This document shows, piece after piece, positions 7,461 to 15,995 of a stretch of 61,789 bases of DNA; positions within the stretch are counted from its first letter, which is position 1, and each line of letters starts with the position of its first letter. This DNA is from JBOGFC01 sp050742155 (GTDB taxonomy: Bacteria > Actinomycetota > Acidimicrobiia > Spongiisociales > JALYHC01). The translations under genes were made by a program, and so were the position numbers. Under the pieces are notes generated by a model. The model was not told where the DNA came from and did no database searches. It saw only the letters and a list, made by a program, of their open reading frames with translations. The stretch lies in NCBI GenBank assembly GCA_050742155.1, contig JBOGFC010000081.1:1-61789 (forward strand), written 5' to 3'.

Positions 7461-7483
7461 GGTCGGGCCAATCCGGCCCGGCC
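7461..7483 (+). terminator. Hairpin after the cytochrome operon
   Basis: GGTCGGGCC and GGCCCGGCC pair over 9 bp (one G-U) around the loop AATCC, a few nt after the cytochrome c stop. There is no T-tract, so termination is plausible but unproven. Confidence 0.4.
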
Positions 7484-7585
7484 GTGGCAGCGAAATCCCA
7501 CTAGGGACAGAAGAGTCGAGGCGACGCGCCTGCGGACCGCCAGTAGTGGGGTCCGGGGCAGCGAGCAGGGAGAGAGGCGGGTCTG

Positions 7586-8179
7586 GTGACGGCTCCGCAT
7601 CCCGCCCAGGATCAGCTCCTGGTGCACCTCATCAGCGGCGGGAACACCGAAGCCATGCGCAGGTTCTACGAGCTGCACTTCCCGAGGGCCCTGAGGGTCG
7701 CCCAGCGGATCCTGCGCTCTCGTGCCTTGGCCGAGGAAGTGTGCCAGGAGGCGTTCCTGCAGCTCTGGACCCAGGCCGACCGGGTGGACGACGCTCCGGG
7801 GGCCGGACTGCACTTTCTCATGCTGCTGATCCACCGGCGATCGATCGACGTGGTCCGGCGTGAGGAGCGCCATCGCTCGGTCAGGGCGTCGGCTCCTCAC
7901 CTCCCGGACATCGCCGACCAGGTGGTGATTGCCGACGCGTGGAACAGGGTCGTGCGGGAGGCCAACAACCTCGAGGAGCCCTATCGAAGCGTCGTCGTCC
8001 TCGCCTATCTGGAGAACCGCACCTGCCGGCAGGTGGCCGAGATCCTGCAGGTGCCGGAGGGCACCGTCAAGTCGTGGAGGCGGGCGGCCCTCAAGCAGCT
8101 TCGGGCCAGGCTCGCCCACCCGCGGGCACGGAAGCTTGGTGGGCTGCAAACCCCGGCTCGGCCCTCGAGCGCTGCCTGA
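7586..8179 (+). CDS. ECF-type RNA polymerase sigma factor
   Basis: This 197-aa protein is a sigma70-family group 4 (ECF) factor. The region 2 core is at about 25-95 (FYELHFPRALRVAQRI, AEEVCQEAFLQLWTQ, HRRSIDVVRREERH). The region 4 helix-turn-helix is at about 130-180 (RSVVVLAYLENRTCRQVAEI, then PEGTVKSWRRAALKQLR). The GTG start has a purine-rich AGAGAGGCGG just upstream. It probably directs transcription of the extracytoplasmic genes that follow. No gene next to it encodes a recognisable zinc-type anti-sigma factor, and the following membrane protein has only a short cytoplasmic tail. Confidence 0.93.
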   Translation: MTAPHPAQDQLLVHLISGGNTEAMRRFYELHFPRALRVAQRILRSRALAEEVCQEAFLQLWTQADRVDDAPGAGLHFLMLLIHRRSIDVVRREERHRSVRASAPHLPDIADQVVIADAWNRVVREANNLEEPYRSVVVLAYLENRTCRQVAEILQVPEGTVKSWRRAALKQLRARLAHPRARKLGGLQTPARPSSAA

Positions 8180-8309
8180 GGGTGACCAGGCCAGTTCGCG
8201 AAAAGCTCCCTCATCGAGGGCCGGCCGCCCAGCGAATACGAGGCGAGCCGTACGACGAGCCGGCGCGGCTCGACCGGCCCCCAGCGGGGCGGAGCTGAGG
8301 GAGGCGTCC

Positions 8310-9194
8310 TTGGGTCGTGGAACAGGTGGTGACGGTCTCAGGGTTCGCTGGGCCCGCGACCTCGGCATCGTCCTCATCGGCCTGGTGCTGGGCCTGGGCT
8401 TGGCATACCTGCCGGGAAGCGCCTTGTTGGCGCGCCGCTCGGTGCTCGACCTACCAGGGAATGCGTTGACTACGCCGCCGGCCGCCTTGGCGGAGCCGGC
8501 CATGCCGCCCCCCAGGCAGTCGGGGTCGCCACGAGCCACCGTGGAGGGCTTCTTGGAGGCCGAGGCGGCGGGCGACCTGGTGGCTTCCTTCGGCTTCCTG
8601 AGCGCGGATGACCGCAACGTCTTCGGCTCTCCGGCGGCCTGGGTCGCCTCGCATGCCGACCTGCTCCCCCCGGTCACCGGATTTCAGGTCGAAGACGTGG
8701 TCGACCAAGAGGGGGAGGCCGAGGTGGTGACCCTGGTCGGGTTCCGGCCCAGCCTCGACGAAGTGATCGGGTTGGTCCCGGCCCGGGCCCGTGTCACCTG
8801 GGTGGTGAGCGCTGAGGGCGGTGGCTGGGGCTTGCGTCTGGAGGAGAGCGTGATGGAAGCCCTGTACCCGCCGCCCTGGCAAGCCAGGGAAGACGTGCGG
8901 AGCTGGGCCGAGGCCCGTCTGGCGTGCCGGCCGGCCCTCGAGTACGGGGCCGGCCTGATCGGGACTCCTGCGCTGGCGGACGGGCTGTGTGGAGCCGAGG
9001 GGCCGGTCGAGGTGGGCGGCCCGAGCCCCCCGGACGATCCTGCCGCGGCCGCTCCGTTCCTAGCGGCCTTCGGGCCGCAGTTCGGCGAGTGGGCGCAGGT
9101 GCTGCCCCTGGTCGAGCCGGTGCCCATGCGGGTCGTGGTGGCCCCGTTGGGCGACGACTGGATAGTGATCGGGGTCCTGGAGGAGGAGGCGTGA
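8310..9194 (+). CDS. Membrane-anchored extracytoplasmic protein of unknown function
   Basis: This 294-aa protein is not recognised. The TTG start at 8310 is chosen because GGGAGG lies 6 nt upstream. About 16 basic residues precede one membrane helix (DLGIVLIGLVLGLGLAYLPG), and the rest should lie outside the membrane. A region at about 60-190 is mixed alpha/beta and resembles small SnoaL-like or lumazine-binding-like folds (RATVEGFLEAEAAGDLVASF), but this is only an impression. It lies 130 nt after the sigma gene and may be a sensor or regulator linked to it. No zinc anti-sigma motif (HxxxCxxC) is present. Confidence 0.7.
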   Translation: MGRGTGGDGLRVRWARDLGIVLIGLVLGLGLAYLPGSALLARRSVLDLPGNALTTPPAALAEPAMPPPRQSGSPRATVEGFLEAEAAGDLVASFGFLSADDRNVFGSPAAWVASHADLLPPVTGFQVEDVVDQEGEAEVVTLVGFRPSLDEVIGLVPARARVTWVVSAEGGGWGLRLEESVMEALYPPPWQAREDVRSWAEARLACRPALEYGAGLIGTPALADGLCGAEGPVEVGGPSPPDDPAAAAPFLAAFGPQFGEWAQVLPLVEPVPMRVVVAPLGDDWIVIGVLEEEA

Positions 9195-9273
9195 GCGAAG
9201 CGAAGCGGGAGCGGTCGCCGCCGGGGTGACGGCAACCCACACACGCGACGACACGAGAGGGAGAAACAACAAC

Positions 9274-10689
9274 ATGTCATCTGTACGAAATGAGGCACCC
9301 AAGGTGCTCCTGGCGCTCGGCTTGACGGCCGTGCTGGCCTTGGCACTGCTGGCCCCGGTAGGGGCCTCGAGCCACCGGGAGGCGCCGCTCATCACGGAGG
9401 ACCCGGTAGCCGACAATACCGACGTCTACGCCTTTATGGATCCAAGCGATCCGAACAAGGTGACGATCATCGCCAACTGGATCCCTCTCGAGGAGCCGGC
9501 GGGCGGCCCGAACTTCTTCAAGTTCGGCGACGACGTGCTCTACGAGATCAACATCGACAACAACGGGGACGCGGTCGACGACATCGCCTACGAGTTCCGG
9601 TTCCGCACCACGCTGCGGAACCCGAACACGTTCCTCTACAACACGGGGCCGATCACCTCGTTGGACGATCCGGACTGGAACGTGGTCCAGACGTACACGG
9701 TCTCCGAGATGCGGGGCGGACGGCGGACGGTCTTGGGTGAGAACCTGCTCACCCCGCCGGTGAACATCGGGCCTCGCTCCACACCCGACTACGAGAGCCT
9801 GGCCGCCGAGGCGGTGCGCACGGTGAGGCGGGGGATCGAGGTCTTCGCCGGACAGCGGGACGAGGTGTTCCCAGTAGACCTGGGATCGCTCTTCGACCTG
9901 GGCGGGCTGCGACCCTTCAATCCGGCGCATGTGATCCCGCTCCCCGCGGAGCCGGGCATCGACACCACGACGGGCTACAACGTCCACACGATCGCCATGC
10001 GGATCCCGACGGGGCAGCTGGTCCGGGGAGGCGATCCGGTGATCGGCATCCGCTCGACCACCTACCGCCGGGCCGGCCGTGTGTTCGAGGGAGGCGACGG
10101 CGCCAACCTGGTCCACTCCGGGCCCTGGGTGCAGGTGTCTCGGCTTGGGAACCCGCTGGTGAACGAGGTGGTCATCCCGCTCGGGAACAAGGACCGCTTC
10201 AACGCATCGCAGCCGGCCGACGACGGCCAGTTCCTGGACTTCGTGGTCGATCCGGAGTTGGGAGCGTTGATCCCGGTGCTCTATCCGGGCGTGCAGGTAC
10301 CGGGGGAGCCCAGGAAAGACCTGGTGACGATCTTTCTCACCGGGATCCCGGGGCTCAACCAGCCGGCCGGGGTCACTCCCTCGGAGATGCTGCGGCTGAA
10401 CACGTCGGTAAGCCCGAGCGGCTTCCCCAACGGACGGACCTTGCAGGACGACGTGGTGGACATCGCCCTCCGAGCGGTGGCAGGGATCTTCTGCGACTCG
10501 CAGAGCGGAGATCCGGAGGACGGATGTGAGGGCTTCACGCTTGCCGGGAGCCCGTTCAACGTCTTTCCCAACAACGCGCTGGAGGACGGGGCCTCCGGGA
10601 ACGACCTGCCATTCCTGGCGCAGTTCCCGTACATGCCGACACCACACGCCGGCTACGACCACGTCCACGACCACTCCAACACCGGCTAG
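9274..10689 (+). CDS. Secreted DUF4331 protein
   Basis: This 471-aa protein has a signal peptide (about 8-32, LLALGLTAVLALALLAPVGA) followed directly by SSHREAPLI, the hallmark of the DUF4331 family. The body contains many Asp-rich loops (DNNGDAVDD, DPSDPNK). Two cysteines sit near the C-terminus, and the end is His-rich (HAGYDHVHDHSNTG), which could bind metal. The ATG at 9274 has GAGAGGGA upstream. DUF4331 has no agreed function. It is followed closely by a TPR protein and a NicO-type metal transporter, suggesting an extracytoplasmic metal-related or scaffold role by context. Confidence 0.88.
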   Translation: MSSVRNEAPKVLLALGLTAVLALALLAPVGASSHREAPLITEDPVADNTDVYAFMDPSDPNKVTIIANWIPLEEPAGGPNFFKFGDDVLYEINIDNNGDAVDDIAYEFRFRTTLRNPNTFLYNTGPITSLDDPDWNVVQTYTVSEMRGGRRTVLGENLLTPPVNIGPRSTPDYESLAAEAVRTVRRGIEVFAGQRDEVFPVDLGSLFDLGGLRPFNPAHVIPLPAEPGIDTTTGYNVHTIAMRIPTGQLVRGGDPVIGIRSTTYRRAGRVFEGGDGANLVHSGPWVQVSRLGNPLVNEVVIPLGNKDRFNASQPADDGQFLDFVVDPELGALIPVLYPGVQVPGEPRKDLVTIFLTGIPGLNQPAGVTPSEMLRLNTSVSPSGFPNGRTLQDDVVDIALRAVAGIFCDSQSGDPEDGCEGFTLAGSPFNVFPNNALEDGASGNDLPFLAQFPYMPTPHAGYDHVHDHSNTG

Positions 10690-10695
10690 GGGCCG

Positions 10696-12081
10696 ATGGT
10701 GGGGCTGACCGCCGATCGCCGGGTCATCCGGTCCGGTGGAGGGAGGCGTGGGGAGGGGGCCCTCAACGGGTCCCCCTCCCCGCGCGCCCGCTCGCTCACC
10801 CTCCTGGCCGTGGCGGCCGTGATCGGCGTGGCGGTGGGCAGGTTCCTCGCCTTCGATGCCCCACCCGTGGCTTCGGTGGCTCCCGCCCGAACGCCCGAAG
10901 CGATGATCGCCGCACTGGAGGAAGCGGTGGCCGGAAACCCGGACGACCTCCGCTCACTGCAGGCCCTGGGCCTGGCCTACCTGCGCCGGGCCGCCCAGAT
11001 CGGGGATCCCTCCTTCTTCTCCTTGGCCGAGGAAGCGCTCGATCGCGCCGACCGGCTCGCCCCGACCGACTCTCGTACCCTGCTCGCTCGGGGGGCGCTG
11101 GCCTTGGCCCGGCACGAGTTCGCCCCAGCTCTTCGGCTCGCCACCCAGGCCCACCAGGCCGACCCGTTCGACGCCGAGGCCCTCGGGGTGATGGTGGACG
11201 CCCAGGTGGAGCTGGGGCGCTACGACGATGCCGCTCGTCGCCTCCAGCAGATGCTCGACCTTCGTCCCGGCCTGGCGGCCCTCTCCCGAGTCTCCTACCT
11301 GCGGGAGCTCCGTGGTGACCTCCCCGGGGCGATGGAGGCGATGCACCAGGCCCGCACCGCCGGTGCCGGATCCCCGTTCGATGTAGCGGTGGTAGAGGCG
11401 CTCCTGGGGGACCTCTCATTCAGCCAGGGGGACGTCGACGCCGCCGAGGGTGCCTACCGGCGCGCCCTCGAGCTGTCGCCGGAGTTGGTCACCGCCTGGG
11501 TGGGCCGCGCCCGGCTCGAGGCGGCCCGCGGGGATGCGGCGGGCGCCATCGAAGAGCTCCAGGATGTCACCGCCCGCTTCCCACAGCAGGACGCCCTCAT
11601 CCTGCTCGGGGAGCTTCTGTCCAGCGAGGGTCGGGAGGATGAGGCAGAGGCCGTCTACGAGCTGGTGCGCGTCATCGCCAGGCTGCAAGAGGAGGCCGGT
11701 CAGGTGGTCGACCTGGAGATGGCCCTCTTCGAGGCCGACCACGGACGTCCCGAGCAGGCCGTGAACCTCGCACGGCGCGCCTATGCAGTCCGGCCGACCA
11801 TCTACGCCGCGGACGCCCTGGCGTGGTCGCTGGCCCAGGCCGGTGAGGCGCAGGCTGCCCGGTCGTACCTGGCCGAGGCCAAGCGGCTCGGCACGGCCGA
11901 TGCCCTGTTCCACTTCCATGCCGCGGTCATCTACGAGCAGGTCGGCGACACGAACGGCGGCCGCAGAGAGCTGGGGCAGGCTTTCGAGACGAACCCATGG
12001 TTCACGTTCTTCCTTCGGAACCGGGCGACCGAGCTGGCCGACCGGCTCGGAGTCCCGGTTCCTTCGGAGTGGGGACGATGA
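10696..12081 (+). CDS. Membrane-anchored TPR protein
   Basis: This 461-aa protein has a membrane helix at about 33-53 followed by repeated TPR-like helical pairs. Examples are LQALGLAYLRRAAQIG, AEEALDRADRLAP and AEGAYRRALELSPELVTAWV, and the repeats continue to the C-terminus. It probably assembles partners outside the membrane. It begins 6 nt after the DUF4331 stop and overlaps the NicO gene by 4 nt (ATGA), so the three form an operon. A perfect 10-bp GC-rich dyad at 10750-10781 lies in the N-terminal coding part. The true start could therefore be a later GTG near 10810, but no better RBS supports that. Confidence 0.8.
   Translation: MVGLTADRRVIRSGGGRRGEGALNGSPSPRARSLTLLAVAAVIGVAVGRFLAFDAPPVASVAPARTPEAMIAALEEAVAGNPDDLRSLQALGLAYLRRAAQIGDPSFFSLAEEALDRADRLAPTDSRTLLARGALALARHEFAPALRLATQAHQADPFDAEALGVMVDAQVELGRYDDAARRLQQMLDLRPGLAALSRVSYLRELRGDLPGAMEAMHQARTAGAGSPFDVAVVEALLGDLSFSQGDVDAAEGAYRRALELSPELVTAWVGRARLEAARGDAAGAIEELQDVTARFPQQDALILLGELLSSEGREDEAEAVYELVRVIARLQEEAGQVVDLEMALFEADHGRPEQAVNLARRAYAVRPTIYAADALAWSLAQAGEAQAARSYLAEAKRLGTADALFHFHAAVIYEQVGDTNGGRRELGQAFETNPWFTFFLRNRATELADRLGVPVPSEWGR
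10750..10781. repeat. Perfect GC-rich dyad at the 5' end of the TPR gene
   Basis: GGGGAGGGGG (10750-10759) and CCCCCTCCCC (10772-10781) are perfectly complementary around a 12-nt loop. It could act as an attenuator or terminator after the DUF4331 gene. It resembles the arms of the family C repeats. Confidence 0.6.
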
Positions 12082-13463
12082 AGCGGCGGGGCGTCGTCGT
12101 GGTCGGGGTAGCGGCGGTGTTTGTGGTCCTCGCCGGGCCGGCCCGGGCGCACCCGCTCGGCAACTTCACCACCAACGTCTACGCCGGCCTGCGTGTCGCG
12201 GCGAATCGTCTGACCATCGACTACGTGGTCGACTTGGCCGAGATCCCGGCCTTCCAGGCTCGGCAGGGGATCGACGCCGATCGGGACGGCCGCCTGCAGC
12301 CGTCGGAGGAGGCCCGCTATCGCCACGGCCGCTGCGAGGCGCTGGCCCAGGGCATCAGGGTCGCCGTTGACGGTCGGGTCTCTCCCATCCGAGTGGTGAC
12401 GAGCTCCCTGTCCTTTCCCCCGGGACAGGCCGGGCTATCGACGCTCCGTTTGGAATGCCTGCTGGCAGTGGACGTGGGCTGGCAGGACGAGTGGCGGATC
12501 GTCTTCGCGGACCACAACTTCCCCGACCGGATCGGCTGGCGGGAGGTGACCGCAGTCGGCGAGGGGGCCTCGCTGGCGGCTTCGGACGTCCCGGCCCGAA
12601 GCCTCAGCGACCGCCTGCGCAGCTATCCCGCGGACCTCCTGCAGTCTCCGCTCGACCGGCGCACGGCCGACCTCGTTGTTCGACCCGGAGGGCCCGACCG
12701 GGCCGGTACCGCAGCAGCCGAGCCAGTGGCCGTGCGCTTGGTCGGTCGGGTGGACCGAGCCATGCAGGCGTTCCACTCACTGGCGACCGTGGAGAGGCTG
12801 ACCCCGTCCTTCTTCTTCGTGGCATTGTCGCTGGCGCTGGGGTTGGGCGCGCTCCACGCCCTGGCTCCCGGACACGGAAAGACCGTGATGGCCGCCTACA
12901 TCGTCGGCCGGCGAGGGCCCACCTGGCATCCCTTGCTGATTGGTCTGGCGGTAGCCGCCACGCATACGGTGGGGGTCTTGGCACTGGGCATCTTCCTGTC
13001 CTTGTCCCAGGTGCCGGCCGCAGAGCGCCTCTACCCCTGGCTCGGAGTGGCGAGCGGCCTCCTCATCGCCGCCATCGGGCTGGGCCTCCTCTGGAGGATC
13101 GTGCGGCGTCATCCGCATCCCCATCGGCACGGTGCCGGGGCGGGCTGGAAGAGCCCCGTAGCCTTGGGGGTGGCGGGGGGCCTGGTGCCCAGCCCGTCGG
13201 CCCTCATCGTGCTCTTGGGAGCCGTGGCCCTGGGCCGGGCCTGGTTCGGGGTGTTGCTGGTGGTGGCGTTCGGCCTCGGCATGGCCGCCACACTGGTAGG
13301 TGCGGGCCTCCTCCTGCTGCGGGCCGGGCGTCGCCTGGAGCCGAGGTTGAGCGCGGTTCCCGACGGCCTGACACGACTGATGCGGCTCCTTCCGGCGGGG
13401 ACCGCCTCTCTGGTCTTCCTGGGAGGCCTGCTCCTGGCGGCCCGCGCCGTGACGGCCGGCTGA
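12078..13463 (+). CDS. NicO-family nickel/cobalt transporter with an extracytoplasmic domain
   Basis: This 461-aa protein has a signal-like first helix ending at ARAHPLGNF, then an extracytoplasmic domain to about residue 240. That domain includes an EF-hand-like DADRDGRL. Six or more membrane helices follow. The motifs HALAPGHGK (H260, H266) and AATHT (H296) are typical of the NicO/RcnA nickel-cobalt transporter family, where His residues bind the metal. A His-rich cytoplasmic loop (RRHPHPHRHG) lies near 345. Import or export cannot be decided from sequence. The start overlaps the TPR stop (ATGA). Confidence 0.85.
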   Translation: MKRRGVVVVGVAAVFVVLAGPARAHPLGNFTTNVYAGLRVAANRLTIDYVVDLAEIPAFQARQGIDADRDGRLQPSEEARYRHGRCEALAQGIRVAVDGRVSPIRVVTSSLSFPPGQAGLSTLRLECLLAVDVGWQDEWRIVFADHNFPDRIGWREVTAVGEGASLAASDVPARSLSDRLRSYPADLLQSPLDRRTADLVVRPGGPDRAGTAAAEPVAVRLVGRVDRAMQAFHSLATVERLTPSFFFVALSLALGLGALHALAPGHGKTVMAAYIVGRRGPTWHPLLIGLAVAATHTVGVLALGIFLSLSQVPAAERLYPWLGVASGLLIAAIGLGLLWRIVRRHPHPHRHGAGAGWKSPVALGVAGGLVPSPSALIVLLGAVALGRAWFGVLLVVAFGLGMAATLVGAGLLLLRAGRRLEPRLSAVPDGLTRLMRLLPAGTASLVFLGGLLLAARAVTAG

Positions 13464-13467
13464 GACC

Positions 13468-14223
13468 GTGGGTCCAACCTCGGGAGGGCGAAGCCGGCGG
13501 CGGGACCACGGAATCGGCTACTGCCTCATCCCCCTCGTGGCGCTGGTCTCGCTGGTCGCCCTGACCCGTCCCGCCGCCGCCCAGGAGCAGGGCCCGGTCG
13601 CCGGCGGGCCCCTGGTGCCCTTCCCGGTGGCCGGACCTCACTCCTTCGTCGACGACTTCGGCGTTTCCCGCCCGGGCGGCCGAACCCACCACGGTATCGA
13701 CATCTTTGCCAACAAGATGATCCCCGTGGTGGCCATCGCCGACGGCACCGTGGAGTGGATGCACGACGAGCGGGGGGGACGCTGCTGCGCCCTGGGGATC
13801 CGCCACAGCAATGGCTGGGCCTCCTGGTACATCCACCTCAACAACGACTCGCCCGGGACCGACGACGGGCAGGGTTGGGGGTTCGCCGGCGGGATCGGGC
13901 TGGGTTCGCAGGTGCAGGCGGGCATGGTGATCGGCTGGGTGGGGGACAGCGGCAACGCCGAGAGCACCCCACCCCACCTGCACTTCGAGCTGCACATGCC
14001 GGACGGAACCGTGGTCAACCCCTACCTCCAGCTGCGGGCGGCCGTCGCCGGGTCCATTCCGGCGCAGGCCTTCTTCCAGGGATCCGGGGTTCTCCCCGTC
14101 ACCGGGTTGCCGGTCACCCAACTGGGCGGGCTGGGTGCCGTCCTGGTGACGCTCGGGGTGCTGCTGCTGGCCAATGCGCCGAGGCGTCGGGAGCGGCTCA
14201 GGTGGCCTTGGCCTCCGCCATGA
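13468..14223 (+). CDS. M23-family peptidase with LPXTG sorting signal
   Basis: This 251-aa secreted protein has a signal peptide at about 18-38 and a LytM/M23 metallopeptidase domain. Zinc-site residues are visible in THHGID (H74, D78) and PHLHFEL (H170, H172). The C-terminus has LPVTG (209-213), a hydrophobic stretch and RRRERLR, which is a complete sortase anchor. It should cleave peptidoglycan cross-bridges or modify the wall while linked to it. The GTG start lies 4 nt after the NicO gene. No sortase gene is present in this window. Confidence 0.88.
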   Translation: MGPTSGGRSRRRDHGIGYCLIPLVALVSLVALTRPAAAQEQGPVAGGPLVPFPVAGPHSFVDDFGVSRPGGRTHHGIDIFANKMIPVVAIADGTVEWMHDERGGRCCALGIRHSNGWASWYIHLNNDSPGTDDGQGWGFAGGIGLGSQVQAGMVIGWVGDSGNAESTPPHLHFELHMPDGTVVNPYLQLRAAVAGSIPAQAFFQGSGVLPVTGLPVTQLGGLGAVLVTLGVLLLANAPRRRERLRWPWPPP

Positions 14224-14328
14224 AAGCGGCCGGGAGTCCCCTTCAGCGAACAGGGGCCCTGCCTTCCGAGACCGGGGCGGTGACCCCCGCCTTTCTCGTC
14301 GCGCTGAGTGCTGGGTAGCCTTTCGGCC

Positions 14329-15564
14329 ATGTCTGGAGCGGAAGTGGTCGTGGTGGGAGGCGGGCCGGCCGGCTCGGCGGCCGCCTACTGGCTGGCCCTG
14401 CTTGGCCACCCCGTCACGCTCGTCGAGCAGCAGCGCTACCCGCGCGACAAGACCTGCGGGGACGGTCTCACTCCCCGCTCCATTCACGAGCTCGAGTTGA
14501 TGGGGTTTGACTTTTCGGCTGCGGAGTTCCACCGCACCGATGGGCTTCGTTCCTATGCCGGTGACCTGAAGCTGGAGATGGCCTGGCCTCGCCATTCCGT
14601 CTACCCGAGCTGGGGGGGGATCATCCGGCGCACCGATCTGGATGCCCAGGTGGCCGCCCTGGCCGAGAAGCAGGGCGTGGTGGTCCGCCAGCAGGCGACC
14701 GCCGCCCCGGTGCTCGAGGAGGGCCGCCTGATCGGCGTCGAGCTGACCCACGACGGCGAGGCCGAGGTCCTCCACCCCAGGGTGGTGGTGATCGCCGACG
14801 GATCGCAGTCGCGCTTCGGGCGCGCCCTGGGGACGCAGCGGGAGCGGAGCTACCCGTTCGGCCTGGCGGCGAGGGGGTACTTCACCGCCGCCAACTCGTC
14901 AGACGGCTTCATGGAGAGCCACCTCGACCTGCGGGACCGGCGAGGCGACACGGTGCCGGGGTACGGGTGGGTCTTCCCGCTTGGAGACGGGACGGCCAAC
15001 GTCGGGGTGGGCTTGCTGTCGCAGAGCCGGCGCTGGAAGGGCACCAACACCTCGCTGCTCATGGACACCTTCGTGGAGATGATCCCCGAATACTGGGAGA
15101 TCTCGCCGCAGACGGCCATCAGCAAGCCGCGGGGCGGCAAGCTCCTCATGGGCTTCTCAATCGCTCCGCTGGCGGGACCCAACTGGGTGGTGGCCGGAGA
15201 TGCGGGCGGGGCGATCAACCCTCTCAACGGGGAGGGGATCGCCTACGCCTATGAGACCGGCCGCCTGGCGGCCGAGGCGGTGCACAAGGCCCTGGCCTCG
15301 GACGACCTGACCATCCTGGCCGGCTACCCCCAGGCGCTCCAGCAGGTCTATGGGCCCTACTACAAGGTGGGGCGCATCTTCGTGAAGGCCCTCGGACGCC
15401 CGGTGGTGATGCGGTCGCTGGTGCGGACCGGGATGCGCAGCCGCCCGCTCATGGAGTGGGTGCTGAAGGTGATGGCCAACCTGCTCGAGCCGGATGAGCG
15501 GAGCATCGGCGACGAGGTGTACCGGGCGATCGAACGGCTGGTGCGGGCGGCGCCGGGCCGGTAG
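14329..15564 (+). CDS. Geranylgeranyl reductase family FAD oxidoreductase
   Basis: This 411-aa flavoprotein has an N-terminal FAD-binding VVVGGGPAGSAAA, then RYPRDKTCGDGLTPR (the conserved CGDGL family motif) and GDAGGAINPLNGEGIAYA near 285. The family saturates isoprenoid chains, including menaquinone side chains and archaeal-type lipids. In an organism with this respiratory content, reduction of the menaquinone tail is the likely job, by inference. A start 21 nt upstream (GTG) is possible. The ATG is preferred because it directly precedes SGAEVVVVGGG. It is apparently monocistronic, 105 nt after the M23 gene. Confidence 0.85.
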   Translation: MSGAEVVVVGGGPAGSAAAYWLALLGHPVTLVEQQRYPRDKTCGDGLTPRSIHELELMGFDFSAAEFHRTDGLRSYAGDLKLEMAWPRHSVYPSWGGIIRRTDLDAQVAALAEKQGVVVRQQATAAPVLEEGRLIGVELTHDGEAEVLHPRVVVIADGSQSRFGRALGTQRERSYPFGLAARGYFTAANSSDGFMESHLDLRDRRGDTVPGYGWVFPLGDGTANVGVGLLSQSRRWKGTNTSLLMDTFVEMIPEYWEISPQTAISKPRGGKLLMGFSIAPLAGPNWVVAGDAGGAINPLNGEGIAYAYETGRLAAEAVHKALASDDLTILAGYPQALQQVYGPYYKVGRIFVKALGRPVVMRSLVRTGMRSRPLMEWVLKVMANLLEPDERSIGDEVYRAIERLVRAAPGR

Positions 15565-15568
15565 CACT

Positions 15569-15619
15569 CGTTCTTGTGACGCTTAACCACCGATACGGTC
15601 GATAGCCGTCACGAGAACG
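15569..15619. repeat. 51-bp dyad element, family A, copy 1
   Basis: Outer arms are CGTTCTTGTGACG and CGTCACGAGAACG (one mismatch). Two 5-nt spacers flank a 15-nt inner part, CCACC-GATAC-GGTCG. It lies between convergent genes and overlaps the end of the SnoaL-like gene, whose stop codon is inside the right arm. Other copies are at 20874, 27274 and 61423. Confidence 0.9.
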
Positions 15620-15995
15620 AAGGCGACGCCGATCGCGGCTGCATCCACCACTCGCTGAACTCCCGGCAGCGCCCCTCCTCGTCGAAGCGCACGACGAAGA
15701 TGTTGCTGTAGCGCTGCTCGACTTGGGTGCGATCCGGGTTCCAGTAGGTGGTCTCACCTTGGGCGACGGCCAAATCTCCGTTGGTGGCGATGGCGCGGTA
15801 GTCGGCGTCGAACACCTCCGCCTCCTCCTCTACCCAGGCGCGCACGATTGCCTCCCGGCCCCGGGTCGGATCGTCGAAGGGGTTCCACCGATAAGAGGCA
15901 TCTTCACTGAAGAGGTCGCCGATCGCCGCCGGGTCGAGGCTCCGCCAAGCCTCGACATAGCGATCCAGCCAGGCCTGGACGTCCTCCAGCCTCAC
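15609..15995 (-). CDS. SnoaL-like (NTF2 fold) protein
   Basis: This 128-aa protein has the pattern of SnoaL-like NTF2-fold domains: WLDRYVEAWRSLDPAAIGDL, FSEDASYRWNPF, GREAIVRAWVEE and a final RFDEEGRCREFSEWW. Such proteins are small cyclases, hydrolases or binding modules, and the substrate cannot be named here. The start overlaps the pncA stop by 4 nt (ATGA), so it is the last gene of the leftward hpt-pncA cluster. Its last codons and stop lie in the family A dyad element, so the element has set the C-terminus. Confidence 0.8.
   Translation of the reverse strand: MRLEDVQAWLDRYVEAWRSLDPAAIGDLFSEDASYRWNPFDDPTRGREAIVRAWVEEEAEVFDADYRAIATNGDLAVAQGETTYWNPDRTQVEQRYSNIFVVRFDEEGRCREFSEWWMQPRSASPSFS

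Noticed and set aside
8310..9194. Classical zinc anti-sigma factor
   Set aside because: No HxxxCxxC motif, and only a very short cytoplasmic segment before the membrane helix.
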